A DNA stretch of 64,000 bases from Streptomyces katrae (GTDB lineage: Bacteria; Actinomycetota; Actinomycetes; Streptomycetales; Streptomycetaceae): NCBI RefSeq assembly GCF_000717655.1, contig NZ_JNZY01000030.1, forward strand, positions 1-64,000. Reading direction: 5' to 3'. Within the stretch, counting starts at the first letter, position 1. Every line of letters begins with the position of its first letter. A program made the position numbers and the translations under genes. The notes beneath the pieces were generated by a model. The model worked only from the letters and a program-made list of their open reading frames with translations. It searched no databases and was not told the origin of the DNA. Of this stretch, positions 1 to 7,747 are shown piece by piece.

Positions 1-29
1 GGCTTTCCTCCGGGCTTTCGTTCTTGCGT

Positions 30-116
30 TTCCGACTCTATCAGAGTCAGTCCCGCTTGCTTTCCGGGGTCTTCGCTTTCGCGCTTTCCCTTTCCGGCGA
101 TTCCGACTCTATCAGA
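30..116. repeat. Two copies of a 16-bp motif with an inverted repeat
   Basis: TTCCGACTCTATCAGA is present at 30-45 and 101-116. At the first site it continues into a perfect 6-bp-arm palindrome (34-48). Spacing between copies is 71 bp. The function is unknown. Paired copies in a non-coding region would suit a regulatory protein site or a processed RNA, but nothing in the sequence decides this. Confidence 0.5.
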
Positions 117-412
117 TCCTTTCGGGCCTGACCCCCAGTCAGCGGGTTGCGCCGCTTGGGCTGTTGGGCCCTTGCGGCGAGTGAGACAGTAGCGGATTCC
201 TTGCCCCCGAACCTAATCGGCGGCTGCGTCCTCGGACACGGATTCCTCATTCGCAAATACGCATGAAAACGAGACGACACAGTGCGCCGTTCGTTCGAAT
301 GTGTAGTGCGGGATGGCTGTCCGGGGACCGACCGGAGTCGGCGCTCACGTCGGACAACTCGAAGAACCTTACGGATCTCGGACTCGCGTGTCAACTCCAG
401 GACAGAGGCCAC
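47..412 (-). CDS. Doubtful hypothetical protein, 121 aa
   Basis: This open frame begins MASVLELTRESEIRKVLRVV and is very rich in Arg, Ser, Glu and Lys. It has no recognisable domain, signal peptide or membrane segment. The first 20 residues look protein-like (amphipathic, charged), but the rest reads as low-complexity translation of a repeat-bearing region. No clear ribosome binding site precedes the ATG at 410-412. It may instead be a conserved leader or regulatory RNA. I list it only so that the interval is not taken as empty. Confidence 0.2.
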   Translation of the reverse strand: MASVLELTRESEIRKVLRVVRRERRLRSVPGQPSRTTHSNERRTVSSRFHAYLRMRNPCPRTQPPIRFGGKESATVSLAARAQQPKRRNPLTGGQARKDLIESESPERESAKAKTPESKRD

Positions 413-427
413 CCTGCAGGGCTAGCC
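399..427 (+). promoter_or_regulatory. Candidate promoter for the trpS leader
   Basis: AGGACA (399-404) and TAGCCT (422-427) are separated by 17 bp and lie just upstream of the leader peptide start at 436, so transcription would begin close to that ATG. The -35 match is only partial (GACA), so this is a weak inference supported mainly by its position. Confidence 0.3.
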
Positions 428-435
428 TGGGGTCC

Positions 436-483
436 ATGACCACGCATGTGCCCACGCTCAGCCTTCGTTGGTGGGCCGCCTGA
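436..483 (+). CDS. trpL: Trp leader peptide (15 aa) of the trpS attenuator
   Basis: ATG at 436 opens a 15-codon frame, MTTHVPTLSLRWWAA, ending at TGA 481-483. Two adjacent Trp codons (469-474) sit directly before and inside the first arm of an RNA hairpin (474-491). This is the standard layout of a ribosome-mediated attenuator: a ribosome stalled for charged tRNA-Trp would cover the first arm. The peptide itself has no expected function beyond sensing. Attenuation of the auxiliary, indolmycin-resistant trpRS1 gene of Streptomyces coelicolor by this mechanism is known; assigning it here is from the sequence. Confidence 0.8.
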   Translation: MTTHVPTLSLRWWAA

Positions 484-550
484 CGGCGGCCGACCTTCCA
501 TACGAGCACGCATGCGCTCACGGCCGCCGCTTACGGCGGCCGTTTCTGTC
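474..550 (+). promoter_or_regulatory. Transcription attenuator upstream of trpS
   Basis: Three RNA arms can be read. Hairpin 1 pairs GGCCGCC (474-480) with GGCGGCC (485-491) around a TGAC loop. The terminator pairs ACGGCCGCCG (520-529) with CGGCGGCCGT (534-543) around CTTA and is followed by TTCTGTCTC. The competing antiterminator pairs GGCGGCCG (485-492) with CGGCCGCC (521-528). A ribosome stalled at the Trp codons (469-474) would block arm 1, free 485-492 to pair with 521-528, and so permit read-through into trpS. A ribosome that reaches the stop codon would leave the terminator to form. Confidence 0.78.
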
Positions 551-623
551 TCTCCCCTCCCGGGAGTGGCTCGGTCGCCCGACGCGGCGGTCCGACACCC
601 AGCCACGAACAGGGAGACAGGAC

Positions 624-1622
624 ATGAAGAGGATCTTCAGCGGGATCAAGCCGTCCGGGCATCTGACGCTGGGCAACTACCTGGGGGCCGTCCGGCAGTG
701 GGTTGCCGCCGATCAGGCGCCGGACGAGGCGCTGTTCTGCGTCGTGGACCTTCACGCCCTGACCGTCGAGCACGATCCCGCGCGGGTGCGCCGGCTCAGC
801 AGGCAGGCGGCGACGCTGTTCCTCGCCTCTGGGCTGGACCCGGAGAAATGCACCCTGTTCATGCAGAGCCACGTCGACGAGCACACCCGGCTCTCGTACC
901 TGCTGGAGTGCACCGCCACCGACGGGGAGATGCGTCGGATGGTCCAGTACAAGGAGAAGTCCGCGCAGGCGCAGACGTCCGGGCAGGGCGTACGGCTGTC
1001 GCTGCTGACGTATCCCGTGCTGATGGCCGCCGACATCCTGGCGTACGGGACCGAGGAGGTCCCGGTGGGTGAGGACCAGCGGCAGCACGTGGAGCTGGCC
1101 CGGGATCTGGCGGTGCGGTTCAACCAGCGGTACGGGCACACGTTCACGGTGCCGAAGGTGACGCTGCCGCAGGTGGCCGCGCGGGTCATGGACCTGCAGG
1201 AGCCGACTTCGAAGATGGGGAAGTCCGGCGGCGCGGGGCCCGGCGTGGTGTTCATGCTGGACGAGCCCGGGGTGATCCGGAAGAAGGTCATGCGGGCCGT
1301 GACCGACAGCGGGGACGGAGGGGTCGTCTACGACCGGGCGACAAGGCCGGGAGTCGCGAACCTGCTGGACGTGCTGGCCGCCTGCACGGGCGGGGATCCG
1401 GCCGCGCTCGCGGAGGAGTACAGCGGCTACGGGGCGCTCAAGCGGGATGTCGCCGATGCGGTCGTGGAGGTGCTGCGGCCGGTGCAGGAGCGGCATGCCG
1501 AGCTGGCGGCCGACCCGGCGGCGGTGGAGAAGGTGCTGCGGGACGGGGCCGAGCGGGCGCGGGCCCTGGCGCGGCCGGTCGTGGACCGGGCGTACCGGGC
1601 GATCGGGCTGCTGGAGCCCTGA
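624..1622 (+). CDS. trpS: Tryptophanyl-tRNA synthetase, auxiliary (indolmycin-resistant) type
   Basis: This 332-residue class I synthetase charges tRNA-Trp with tryptophan. The HIGH-like motif reads SGHLTLGN (about 11-18) and the KMSKS loop reads KMGKS (197-201). ATG 624 is chosen because GGGAGACAGG lies just upstream and the protein then opens MKRIFSGIKPSG, the family start. Residue 9 is Lys where most bacterial TrpRS have Gln (SGIQPSG). As I recall, Lys9 is a determinant of indolmycin resistance in S. coelicolor TrpRS1. The attenuator just upstream fits an inducible second TrpRS, so a housekeeping paralogue is expected elsewhere in the genome. Confidence 0.95.
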   Translation: MKRIFSGIKPSGHLTLGNYLGAVRQWVAADQAPDEALFCVVDLHALTVEHDPARVRRLSRQAATLFLASGLDPEKCTLFMQSHVDEHTRLSYLLECTATDGEMRRMVQYKEKSAQAQTSGQGVRLSLLTYPVLMAADILAYGTEEVPVGEDQRQHVELARDLAVRFNQRYGHTFTVPKVTLPQVAARVMDLQEPTSKMGKSGGAGPGVVFMLDEPGVIRKKVMRAVTDSGDGGVVYDRATRPGVANLLDVLAACTGGDPAALAEEYSGYGALKRDVADAVVEVLRPVQERHAELAADPAAVEKVLRDGAERARALARPVVDRAYRAIGLLEP

Positions 1623-1623
1623 C

Positions 1624-1676
1624 GGAGGCGCAGGTACGGGCCCCGCTCGAGCAGGAGCCCGTACCTGCGTGCCTCC
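1624..1676. terminator. Bidirectional terminator between trpS and proC
   Basis: A long inverted repeat (1624-1641 with 1657-1676) fills the 58-bp gap between these convergent genes. Left arm GGAGGCGCAGGTACGGGC; right arm the near-perfect complement with a two-base bulge. It most likely ends transcription from both sides. Confidence 0.75.
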
Positions 1677-1680
1677 TGGG

Positions 1681-2490
1681 TCAGCTGTTGCCGGAGGCGA
1701 GTTCGCGGCTGCGGTCGCGGGCTGCTTCGAGGGCTGCGATCAGGGCGGCCCGTACGCCGTGGCGTTCGAGTTCGACGATCGCGTTGATGGTGGTGCCTGC
1801 CGGGGAGGTGACGGCCTCGCGGAGCTTGACCGGGTGCTCGCCGCTGTCGCGGAGCATCACGGCGGCGCCGATGGCGGCCTGGACGATGAGGTCGTGGGCC
1901 TGGGCACGGGGCAGGCCGAGGAGGATGCCGGCGTCGGTCATCGCCTCGACGAGGAAGTAGAAGTAGGCGGGGCCGGAGCCGGAGAGGGCGGTGGCGGCGT
2001 CCTGCTGGGACTCGGGGACGCGCAGGGTCTTGCCGACGCCGCCGAAGATCTCCTCGGTGTGGGCGAGGTGTTCGGCGGTGGCGTGGCTGCCGGCCGAGAT
2101 GACGGACATGGCCTCGTCGACGAGGGCGGGGGTGTTCGTCATGACGCGGACGACGGGGGTGCCGGAGGCGAGCCGTTCCTCGAAGAAGGAGGTGGGGATG
2201 CCGGCGGCGCCGCTGATGACCAGGCGGTCGGCGGGGACGTGCGGGGCGAGCTCCTCGAGGAGCTTGCCCATGTCCTGCGGCTTGACGGTGAGGATGAGGG
2301 TGTCGGCGCGCTTGGCGGCCTCGGCGTTGCTGACGGCCTCGACGCCGTAGCGGGCACGGAGCTCTTCGGCGCGTTCGGGGCGGCGGGCGGTGACGAGGAG
2401 TTTGGAGGCGGGCCAGCCGCCGCGGATCATTCCGCTGAGCAGGGCCTCGCCGATCTTGCCGGTACCGAGGACTGCGACTGTCTGGGTCAT
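1681..2490 (-). CDS. proC: Pyrroline-5-carboxylate reductase
   Basis: This 269-residue protein catalyses the last step of proline synthesis, NAD(P)H-dependent reduction of 1-pyrroline-5-carboxylate. The N-terminal Rossmann motif VLGTGKIGEALLSG (about 6-19) binds the nucleotide. The C-terminal half carries the ProC dimerisation signature, with SGSGPAYFYFLVEA and VTSPAGTT. The start at 2490 (MTQTVAVLG) is preferred over an upstream in-frame ATG at 2544 because GAGGTGA precedes it and it begins right at the beta strand of the fold. Length is normal for the family. It is convergent with trpS. Confidence 0.95.
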   Translation of the reverse strand: MTQTVAVLGTGKIGEALLSGMIRGGWPASKLLVTARRPERAEELRARYGVEAVSNAEAAKRADTLILTVKPQDMGKLLEELAPHVPADRLVISGAAGIPTSFFEERLASGTPVVRVMTNTPALVDEAMSVISAGSHATAEHLAHTEEIFGGVGKTLRVPESQQDAATALSGSGPAYFYFLVEAMTDAGILLGLPRAQAHDLIVQAAIGAAVMLRDSGEHPVKLREAVTSPAGTTINAIVELERHGVRAALIAALEAARDRSRELASGNS

Positions 2491-2589
2491 GCCCGATTCA
2501 CCTCGCCGAACGTTCTTGCACGTGTGCTGCGTCTGCCTGCTCATCCTTGCACCCGTGCGCGCGGCGGCGAGGCGGTGTCCGCAGTGCGG

Positions 2590-3345
2590 TCAGGGCGTAC
2601 GGCGGCGGAGGGTGGCCGCGCCGAGGGCGAGGACGAACAGCGCGCAGGCGGCGACGATCACGGCGTCGCGGACGAAGTCGGCGGTCATGTCGGTGTGGGT
2701 GAGGACCTGCGTCATGCCGTCGACGGCGTAGGACATGGGCAGCACGTTCGAGAGGCCTTCGAGGACGGGCTGCATGGTGTTGCGCGCGGCGAAGAGCCCG
2801 CAGAGCAGGAGCTGGGGAAAGATCACGGCCGGCATGAACTGGACGGCCTGGAACTCGCTGGCTGCGAAGGCGGAGACGAAGAGACCGAGCGCGGTGCCGA
2901 GGAGGGCGTCGAGCAGGGCGACGAGCAGGAGCAGCCAGGGGGAGCCGATGACGTCGAGGCCGAGGAGCCAGAGGGCGAGGCCGGTGGCGAGGAGGGACTG
3001 GACGACGGCGACGGCGCCGAAGGCGAGGGCGTAGCCGGCGATCAGGTCGCCCTTGCCGAGCGGCATGGCGAGGAGGCGTTCGAGCGTGCCGGAGGTGCGT
3101 TCGCGCAGGGTCGCGATGGAGGTCACCAGGAACATGGTGATGAGGGGGAAGATCCCGAGGAGGGACGCCCCGATGCTGTCGAACGTGCGGGGGTTCCCGT
3201 CGAAGACGAAGCGCAGCAGCGTCAGCATCAGTACGGGGACCAGGAGCATCAGCGCGATGGAGCGCGGGTCGTGGCGCAGCTGGCGCAGGACGCGGGCGGC
3301 GGTGGCGGCGGTGCGGGCGCCGCTGATTGCGGTGGTGGCGGTCAT
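2590..3345 (-). CDS. ABC-2 type transporter permease
   Basis: A 251-residue membrane protein with about six hydrophobic segments, one of which (LLGIFPLITMFLVTSIATL) is followed by RERTSGTLERLLAMPL, the typical ABC-2 permease motif. It would form the membrane channel of an exporter energised by the preceding ATPase. Its ATG (3343-3345) overlaps the ATPase stop codon in ATGA, so the two are translationally coupled. The substrate is unknown; such pairs in Streptomyces are often drug or antibiotic exporters. Confidence 0.92.
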   Translation of the reverse strand: MTATTAISGARTAATAARVLRQLRHDPRSIALMLLVPVLMLTLLRFVFDGNPRTFDSIGASLLGIFPLITMFLVTSIATLRERTSGTLERLLAMPLGKGDLIAGYALAFGAVAVVQSLLATGLALWLLGLDVIGSPWLLLLVALLDALLGTALGLFVSAFAASEFQAVQFMPAVIFPQLLLCGLFAARNTMQPVLEGLSNVLPMSYAVDGMTQVLTHTDMTADFVRDAVIVAACALFVLALGAATLRRRTP

Positions 3346-4175
3346 GGCGTCTGCTCCTGGGCGGCGAGGGTGTCGGCGTCGTCGACGAGGCGGAGGAAGC
3401 CCTCCTCGACGGTGGCGGAGTGGGTACGGGTGCGCAGTGCGCCGGGGGTGTCCTGGGCGAGGATGCGGCCCTCGCGCATGAGGAGCAGGTCGTGGCAGCG
3501 CTCGGCCTCGTCCATGACGTGGGAGGAGACGAGGATCGTGGCGCCGCGGGTGGCGGCGATGTCGTGGAAGAGGTTCCACAGGTCGCGGCGCAGGACGGGG
3601 TCGAGGCCGACGGTGGGTTCGTCGAGGACGAGGAGCTCGGGGGTGCCGAGGAGTGCGACGGCGAGGGAGACGCGGCTGCGCTGGCCGCCGGAGAGGTTGC
3701 CGGCGAGGGCGGCGGCGTGGGTGGTGAGGTCGACGTCGGCGATGGCGCGGGTGACGGTGGCGCGGCGGCGCTCGGCGGCGGCGCGGCCGGGGTCGAGGAC
3801 GGCGGCGAAGTAGTCGAGGTTCTGCCGGACGGTGAGGTCGTCGTAGACGGAGGGCGCCTGGGTGACGTAGCCGATGCGGGAGCGGAGCTCGGGGTGGCCG
3901 GCGGGGCGGCCGAGGACGTCGAGGGTGCCGGTGACGTGGGCCTGGGTGCCGACGATGGAGCGCAAGAGGGTGGATTTTCCGCAGCCGGAGGGGCCGAGGA
4001 GGCCGGTGATGCGGCCGCGGGGGACGTCGAAGGCGATGTCGTCGATGACGGTGCGGGGCGCGCGGCCGGTGCCGCGCCGGACGGTGAGGCCGCGGGCGTG
4101 CACGGCGGTGGCCGTGGTCTCCGGCGAGGCTTGCGCCGTGGCCGTGGCGGCTTCTCGCTCTCGGTTATTCATCAT
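3342..4175 (-). CDS. ABC transporter ATP-binding protein
   Basis: A 277-residue nucleotide-binding subunit with Walker A GPSGCGKST (61-69), signature LSGGQ (161-165), Walker B LLVLDEP (181-187) and a switch His in SSHVMDEAERC. It powers the ABC-2 permease encoded immediately downstream. The start lies inside a perfect palindrome (4165-4186), so the transcript is probably leaderless or nearly so, and binding of a regulator there would block expression. ATG 4170-4172 is an alternative start one codon later. No regulator gene is adjacent. Confidence 0.93.
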   Translation of the reverse strand: MMNNREREAATATAQASPETTATAVHARGLTVRRGTGRAPRTVIDDIAFDVPRGRITGLLGPSGCGKSTLLRSIVGTQAHVTGTLDVLGRPAGHPELRSRIGYVTQAPSVYDDLTVRQNLDYFAAVLDPGRAAAERRRATVTRAIADVDLTTHAAALAGNLSGGQRSRVSLAVALLGTPELLVLDEPTVGLDPVLRRDLWNLFHDIAATRGATILVSSHVMDEAERCHDLLLMREGRILAQDTPGALRTRTHSATVEEGFLRLVDDADTLAAQEQTP

Positions 4176-4186
4176 GTGATGAATAA
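4165..4186. promoter_or_regulatory. Palindromic operator over the ABC transporter start
   Basis: TTATTCATCA (4165-4174) and TGATGAATAA (4177-4186) are exact complements separated by TG. The site is AT-rich in a very GC-rich surrounding and covers the start codon of the ATPase gene. A 22-bp dyad of this kind is typical of dimeric TetR, MarR or GntR family repressors. Confidence 0.7.
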
Positions 4187-4260
4187 TGCTCCTGGCGGTG
4201 CCGGGGCGTCAACAGGACGGGCCGGCTGAAGGGGCGGGGGCGGCCGAAGGGGCCGGGCGG

Positions 4261-4806
4261 CTACTTCTTCCGCTTGGGGCGGCGCGCGGCCGGGTTGCCC
4301 GTACGGGCGCTGCGGCGGCGGGCGAATTCGGCGATGGCGAGCTGGTACTCGGCGCGGCGCAGCTTCTCGCCGGGGGCTTCGGCGAAGCAGCGCAGGAAGT
4401 ACGCGATGAGGGAGCCGATGAAACCGATCGTCTTCAGGCCCTTGAGGGCGGCCTCGTCGGAGGACGGGGCGGGACGGCGGTTGAAGGAGTCCCAGGTCTT
4501 GACGAAGGCGATGGAGCTCGCGATCGCGAAGAGGACGACGACGGAGATGCTGAGGAACGAGCCGACGTTGCCGATCTCCAGGCCCTCGTAGGCGAGGCGG
4601 AGCAGGACGGCCGCGGCCACGGCGGTGACGAGCGAGCCGGCGGCGAGGCCGACGCGGCGCAGGGCGTAGCCGCCGTCGTGGTTCAGCCAGGTGGTGCCGA
4701 AGAACCGGATCGGCTCGGGCTCGGGCCCGTCGACGCGGGCGGGAGCCGCAGGGGCCTGCACGGCCGGCTCGGCGGGGGTCTGGTCTCGCTGGTCGTCGTC
4801 GCTCAC
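4261..4806 (-). CDS. Conserved membrane protein, unknown function
   Basis: A 181-residue protein with a Pro/Ala-rich acidic N-terminal tail (1-33), then FFGTTWLNHDGGYALRRVGL and three to four hydrophobic segments (about 52-72, 78-98, 124-140), ending in a basic cytoplasmic tail RRPKRKK. I do not recognise a named family. The small four-helix layout with charged tails suggests a structural or accessory inner-membrane protein. It is a single gene, with 74 bp to the ABC operon start. Confidence 0.8.
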   Translation of the reverse strand: MSDDDQRDQTPAEPAVQAPAAPARVDGPEPEPIRFFGTTWLNHDGGYALRRVGLAAGSLVTAVAAAVLLRLAYEGLEIGNVGSFLSISVVVLFAIASSIAFVKTWDSFNRRPAPSSDEAALKGLKTIGFIGSLIAYFLRCFAEAPGEKLRRAEYQLAIAEFARRRSARTGNPAARRPKRKK

Positions 4807-4882
4807 GCCAGCGATTATCCACCGCCCCGCCGACCCGGCCGGGGTCGTCTCACGTGGCAGACGGGCGGCCTCGGCTCAGGGC

Positions 4883-5185
4883 CTAGCCGCAGCGCGTGGC
4901 GACGTAGCCGTCGCTGCCCGTCTTCACATAGGCGTCGGACACGAAGCGGCCGTTGCCGATGCAGTCCCAGATGTCCGACGTGCCGTACGGGCCGGAGACG
5001 GTCGTGCCGTCGCACTGGCAGCGGATCGCGACGGACGCGCCGTAGGGCAGGACGTCGATGACCGAGTAGTTGGTGCCCGGGCCGCTGCGGACGTTCACGC
5101 GGTACCCCGGGGCGACCGGAAATGTCGGGAATCCGGAGTCGGCTGCGAGGCTCTGGACTTGGCTGGAATCATTCTCTGTCGTCAT
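4883..5185 (-). CDS. SH3b domain protein without signal peptide
   Basis: The 100-residue product is essentially one bacterial SH3 fold: YRVNVRSGPGTNYSVIDVLPYGASVAIRC is the diagnostic strand pair (RSGPGTNY motif), and four cysteines in the C-terminal half could form disulphides. ATG 5183-5185 is chosen because GGGGGGAGA precedes it at good spacing. The N-terminus (MTTENDSSQ) is polar, with no secretion signal, which is odd because SH3b domains usually bind peptidoglycan outside the membrane. It may leave by a non-classical route or act in the cytoplasm. It diverges from the Ser/Thr kinase gene. Confidence 0.8.
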   Translation of the reverse strand: MTTENDSSQVQSLAADSGFPTFPVAPGYRVNVRSGPGTNYSVIDVLPYGASVAIRCQCDGTTVSGPYGTSDIWDCIGNGRFVSDAYVKTGSDGYVATRCG

Positions 5186-5292
5186 GCGAAATCTCCCCCC
5201 ACGGGTGTTGCCGTGCGCAACTCGCGCAGGGTAGCAGGACCCTTGGAGATTCGTACGGGTCATCGACTAGGCTCCGGCGGGGGTGGTGAGCG

Positions 5293-7449
5293 GTGCATTC
5301 GCTGCGCGCGGACTACGTGGGCTTTCCGGAGTACGCCGGGCAGTACCGGCTCGAATCGGTGCTCGGCTCCGGAGGGATGGGAGTCGTCCATCTGGCCACC
5401 TCCGGCTCGGGGCTGAAACTCGCCGTCAAGATCGTGCATGCCGAGCATGCGGTCGATGCGGAGTTCCGGGCCCGGTTCCGGCAGGAGGTCACCGCCGCCC
5501 GGCGGGTGAGCGGGGCCTTCACCGCGCCCGTCGTGGATGCCGATCCGGATGCCGAACGGCCCTGGATGGCCACCCTGTTCATCGACGCCCCGACGCTGGC
5601 CGAGCGCGTACGGGAGCGGGTGCTGGACCCCGTCGAACTGGCCAGGCTCGCCGCCGGGCTGGCGGAGGCCCTGCGGGACATCCACCGGGCGGGTGTGGTG
5701 CACCGGGACCTGAAGCCCAGCAACGTACTGATGGCCCCGGACGGGGTGCGGGTCATCGACTTCGGCATCTCGCGGCCGGCCGACAGCGATCTGCGGACCG
5801 AGACCGGGAAGCTGATCGGGACGCCGCCGTACATGGCGCCGGAGCAGTTCCAGCGGCCGCGGGAGGTGGGGACGGCCGCGGACGTCTTCGCCCTGGGCGC
5901 GGTGCTCGTCCACGCGGCGACGGGGCACGGGCCGTTCGACTCCGACAGCCACTACCTCGTGGCGTACCAGGTCGTGCACGCCGAGCCGGACCTCAGCGGG
6001 CTGCCGGAGCGGCTCGTACCGCTCGTCGCGCGGTGCCTGGCGAAGGAGCCGGCGGACCGGCCCACGGCGGCGGAGCTGATCGCGGAGATGCGGGCGGTGG
6101 CGTACCCGACCTCCGAGGACACCCAGACGTTCATCCCGCGGCCGCGGGAAACGGGCGGGGCCAAGGAGACCACGCACCGGCGGGAGCGGATCGCCGTCGA
6201 GCCCGGTCCCGCCGGCCGGGGGCGGCGGCGCAGGGCGATGGTGGCCGCGGCGGTGGTGGCCGGGCTGCTGCTGGCGGGCGGGGCCCTGGGCGGGTACCTG
6301 CACTTCGGGGCGGGTGCCGGACCGCCGGGGAAGACCGCCGCCGGGACGAAGGCCGGTCCCGTGCCGTCGAAGCCTTTCGTCCCGTGGGCGGTTGCGCTGG
6401 GCGCGCCGGGGGCCGGGAGCCGGACCGGCGCCGGGTCCTGTTCCTGGGAGGCTGCGCTGTACTGCGCGGGGCCGGGGGTGACCGCGGCCCGGCTCGACCC
6501 CGCGGACGGCACGGTGCTGTGGTCGGTGAAGGCGGCCACCCCGGCCACGCGGACGGCGACGGCGACGGACAGCGCGCCGCTGCACGCGGGCGGGCTGGTC
6601 CTCGCGGTCGCCCCGGGCAGCGGGACGCTCCAGGCGCTGGATCCGGGTACGGGCGCCGAACGCTGGAAGCGGAGACTGCCGGACGGCGCGCGGGCGGTGG
6701 CCGCGGGCGGGCAGGTGCTGCTCGTGCCGCCGGACGGGAGCGTGACCGCGCTCGACGCGGCCAGCGGGGCCGTGCGGTGGACGAAGCAGCTCGGCGGGGT
6801 GGGCTCCGTGTGGTGGGGCGGAGGCCCGGGTTCCGCCGGGGCGCCGGTGATGTACGTGGCGACGCCGGACGGGGGCGGGGGCGGCGGTACGACGCAGCTC
6901 GCGGCGGTGGACCCGGCGAGCGGGGCGCTGAGCTGGCAGTTGCGGACGGCGGGGCGGCTGCGGCCGGCCGGCCTCGCGCAGGGCGGGCTGTTCCTGCTGG
7001 ACAGCGACGCGGAGGCCAGGACCGGTGCGGTGGTCCGGGTGGACCTGACGACTCATGCCGTACGGCGGGTCCGGCTGTCGGCGCCGCTGTTCGACGCGGA
7101 GGCGTCGGTGGGCGCGGACGGCGTCGTGTACGTGGTGGGGGTGTCGGGCGGGCTGGTCGCGGTGGGCGCCGAGCGGGAGCAGTGGCGGCTGGAGACCGGC
7201 CTGGCCGTGGCGTCCCGGCCGGTGGCGGCCGACGGCCGGATCCACCTGGCGGCGCCGGACGGGCGGCTGTTGGCGGTCGATGCGGGCAGTGGGCGGCTGG
7301 TGGGGCAGACGAAGCCGCGGATGGGTGACGCGGGGGACGGCTTCGCGGCGGCGCTGCCTGCGCCGGTGTCTGCCGACGGGCGGGTGTACGGGACGGCACC
7401 GGACGGATCGGTCTTCGCGGTCGCCTCCGCCGACCCCGCCGGCTGGTAA
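5293..7449 (+). CDS. Membrane Ser/Thr protein kinase with PQQ-repeat sensor domain
   Basis: A 718-residue receptor kinase. The N-terminal catalytic domain has the Gly-rich loop GSGGMG (25-30), ATP-binding Lys46, HRD (137-139), DFG (156-158) and APE (182-184), so it should be active. A juxtamembrane basic stretch and one membrane helix (about 315-337) lead to an extracellular beta-propeller of PQQ/WD-like repeats (for example LDPADGTVLWSV, LDPGTGAERWK, LDAASGAVRWTK), which may bind a cell-wall or small-molecule ligand. GTG 5293 follows GGGGGTGGTGAG. It is a monocistronic unit with a gene-free repeat region downstream. Confidence 0.95.
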   Translation: MHSLRADYVGFPEYAGQYRLESVLGSGGMGVVHLATSGSGLKLAVKIVHAEHAVDAEFRARFRQEVTAARRVSGAFTAPVVDADPDAERPWMATLFIDAPTLAERVRERVLDPVELARLAAGLAEALRDIHRAGVVHRDLKPSNVLMAPDGVRVIDFGISRPADSDLRTETGKLIGTPPYMAPEQFQRPREVGTAADVFALGAVLVHAATGHGPFDSDSHYLVAYQVVHAEPDLSGLPERLVPLVARCLAKEPADRPTAAELIAEMRAVAYPTSEDTQTFIPRPRETGGAKETTHRRERIAVEPGPAGRGRRRRAMVAAAVVAGLLLAGGALGGYLHFGAGAGPPGKTAAGTKAGPVPSKPFVPWAVALGAPGAGSRTGAGSCSWEAALYCAGPGVTAARLDPADGTVLWSVKAATPATRTATATDSAPLHAGGLVLAVAPGSGTLQALDPGTGAERWKRRLPDGARAVAAGGQVLLVPPDGSVTALDAASGAVRWTKQLGGVGSVWWGGGPGSAGAPVMYVATPDGGGGGGTTQLAAVDPASGALSWQLRTAGRLRPAGLAQGGLFLLDSDAEARTGAVVRVDLTTHAVRRVRLSAPLFDAEASVGADGVVYVVGVSGGLVAVGAEREQWRLETGLAVASRPVAADGRIHLAAPDGRLLAVDAGSGRLVGQTKPRMGDAGDGFAAALPAPVSADGRVYGTAPDGSVFAVASADPAGW

Positions 7450-7631
7450 CCCGGCCGGGCCGCCGGTGGTGCCCGAAGCCCAGCCCGCCGGTGGACGGCC
7501 CCGCGCCGCCTGGCGGACCCGGCCGTGGTGGCCGCTGCGCGGGGCTGGTCCCCTACCCGCCCTTCCACCGTTCCCCGGGGCTCCGCCCCGGACCCGTGAA
7601 AGACCCGGGGGCCGGCCCCCGGACCCCGCGC

Positions 7632-7690
7632 CTCAATCGCCGGCGAGGCTCAAAGACCGGGGAACTCCAGCCCCGTCGGCGATTGAGGCC
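7632..7690. repeat. Inverted repeat, streptomycete intergenic type
   Basis: CCTCAATCGCCG near 7634 and its complement CGGCGATTGAGG near 7679 are perfect arms about 33 bp apart. Similar CTCAATCGCCGGCG hairpins are scattered between genes of many Streptomyces genomes (recalled, not searched). It lies between convergent genes and could act as a terminator. Confidence 0.6.
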
Positions 7691-7747
7691 GGGGCAGCGC
7701 CCCCGGCAACGGCGCAGCACCCGAGCCGCTGCGCAAGGCCGCGTCAG

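Larger units (their letters stand above)
1..435. other. Left-edge region with no convincing gene
   Basis: This stretch is less GC-rich than the rest of the window and contains no recognisable protein family. The sequence TTCCGACTCTATCAGA occurs twice, at 30-45 and 101-116. The first copy is part of a perfect inverted repeat (GACTCT at 34-39, AGAGTC at 43-48). A minus-strand reading frame (47-412) runs through it and is listed separately at low confidence. The stretch may be the 5' region or leader of a gene lying outside the window to the left. Confidence 0.5.

Noticed and set aside
1447..3813. 788-codon plus-strand frame across proC and the ABC permease
   Set aside because: Its translation is Gly/Glu/Asp-rich with no domain, and it overlaps two genes with clear motifs on the other strand.
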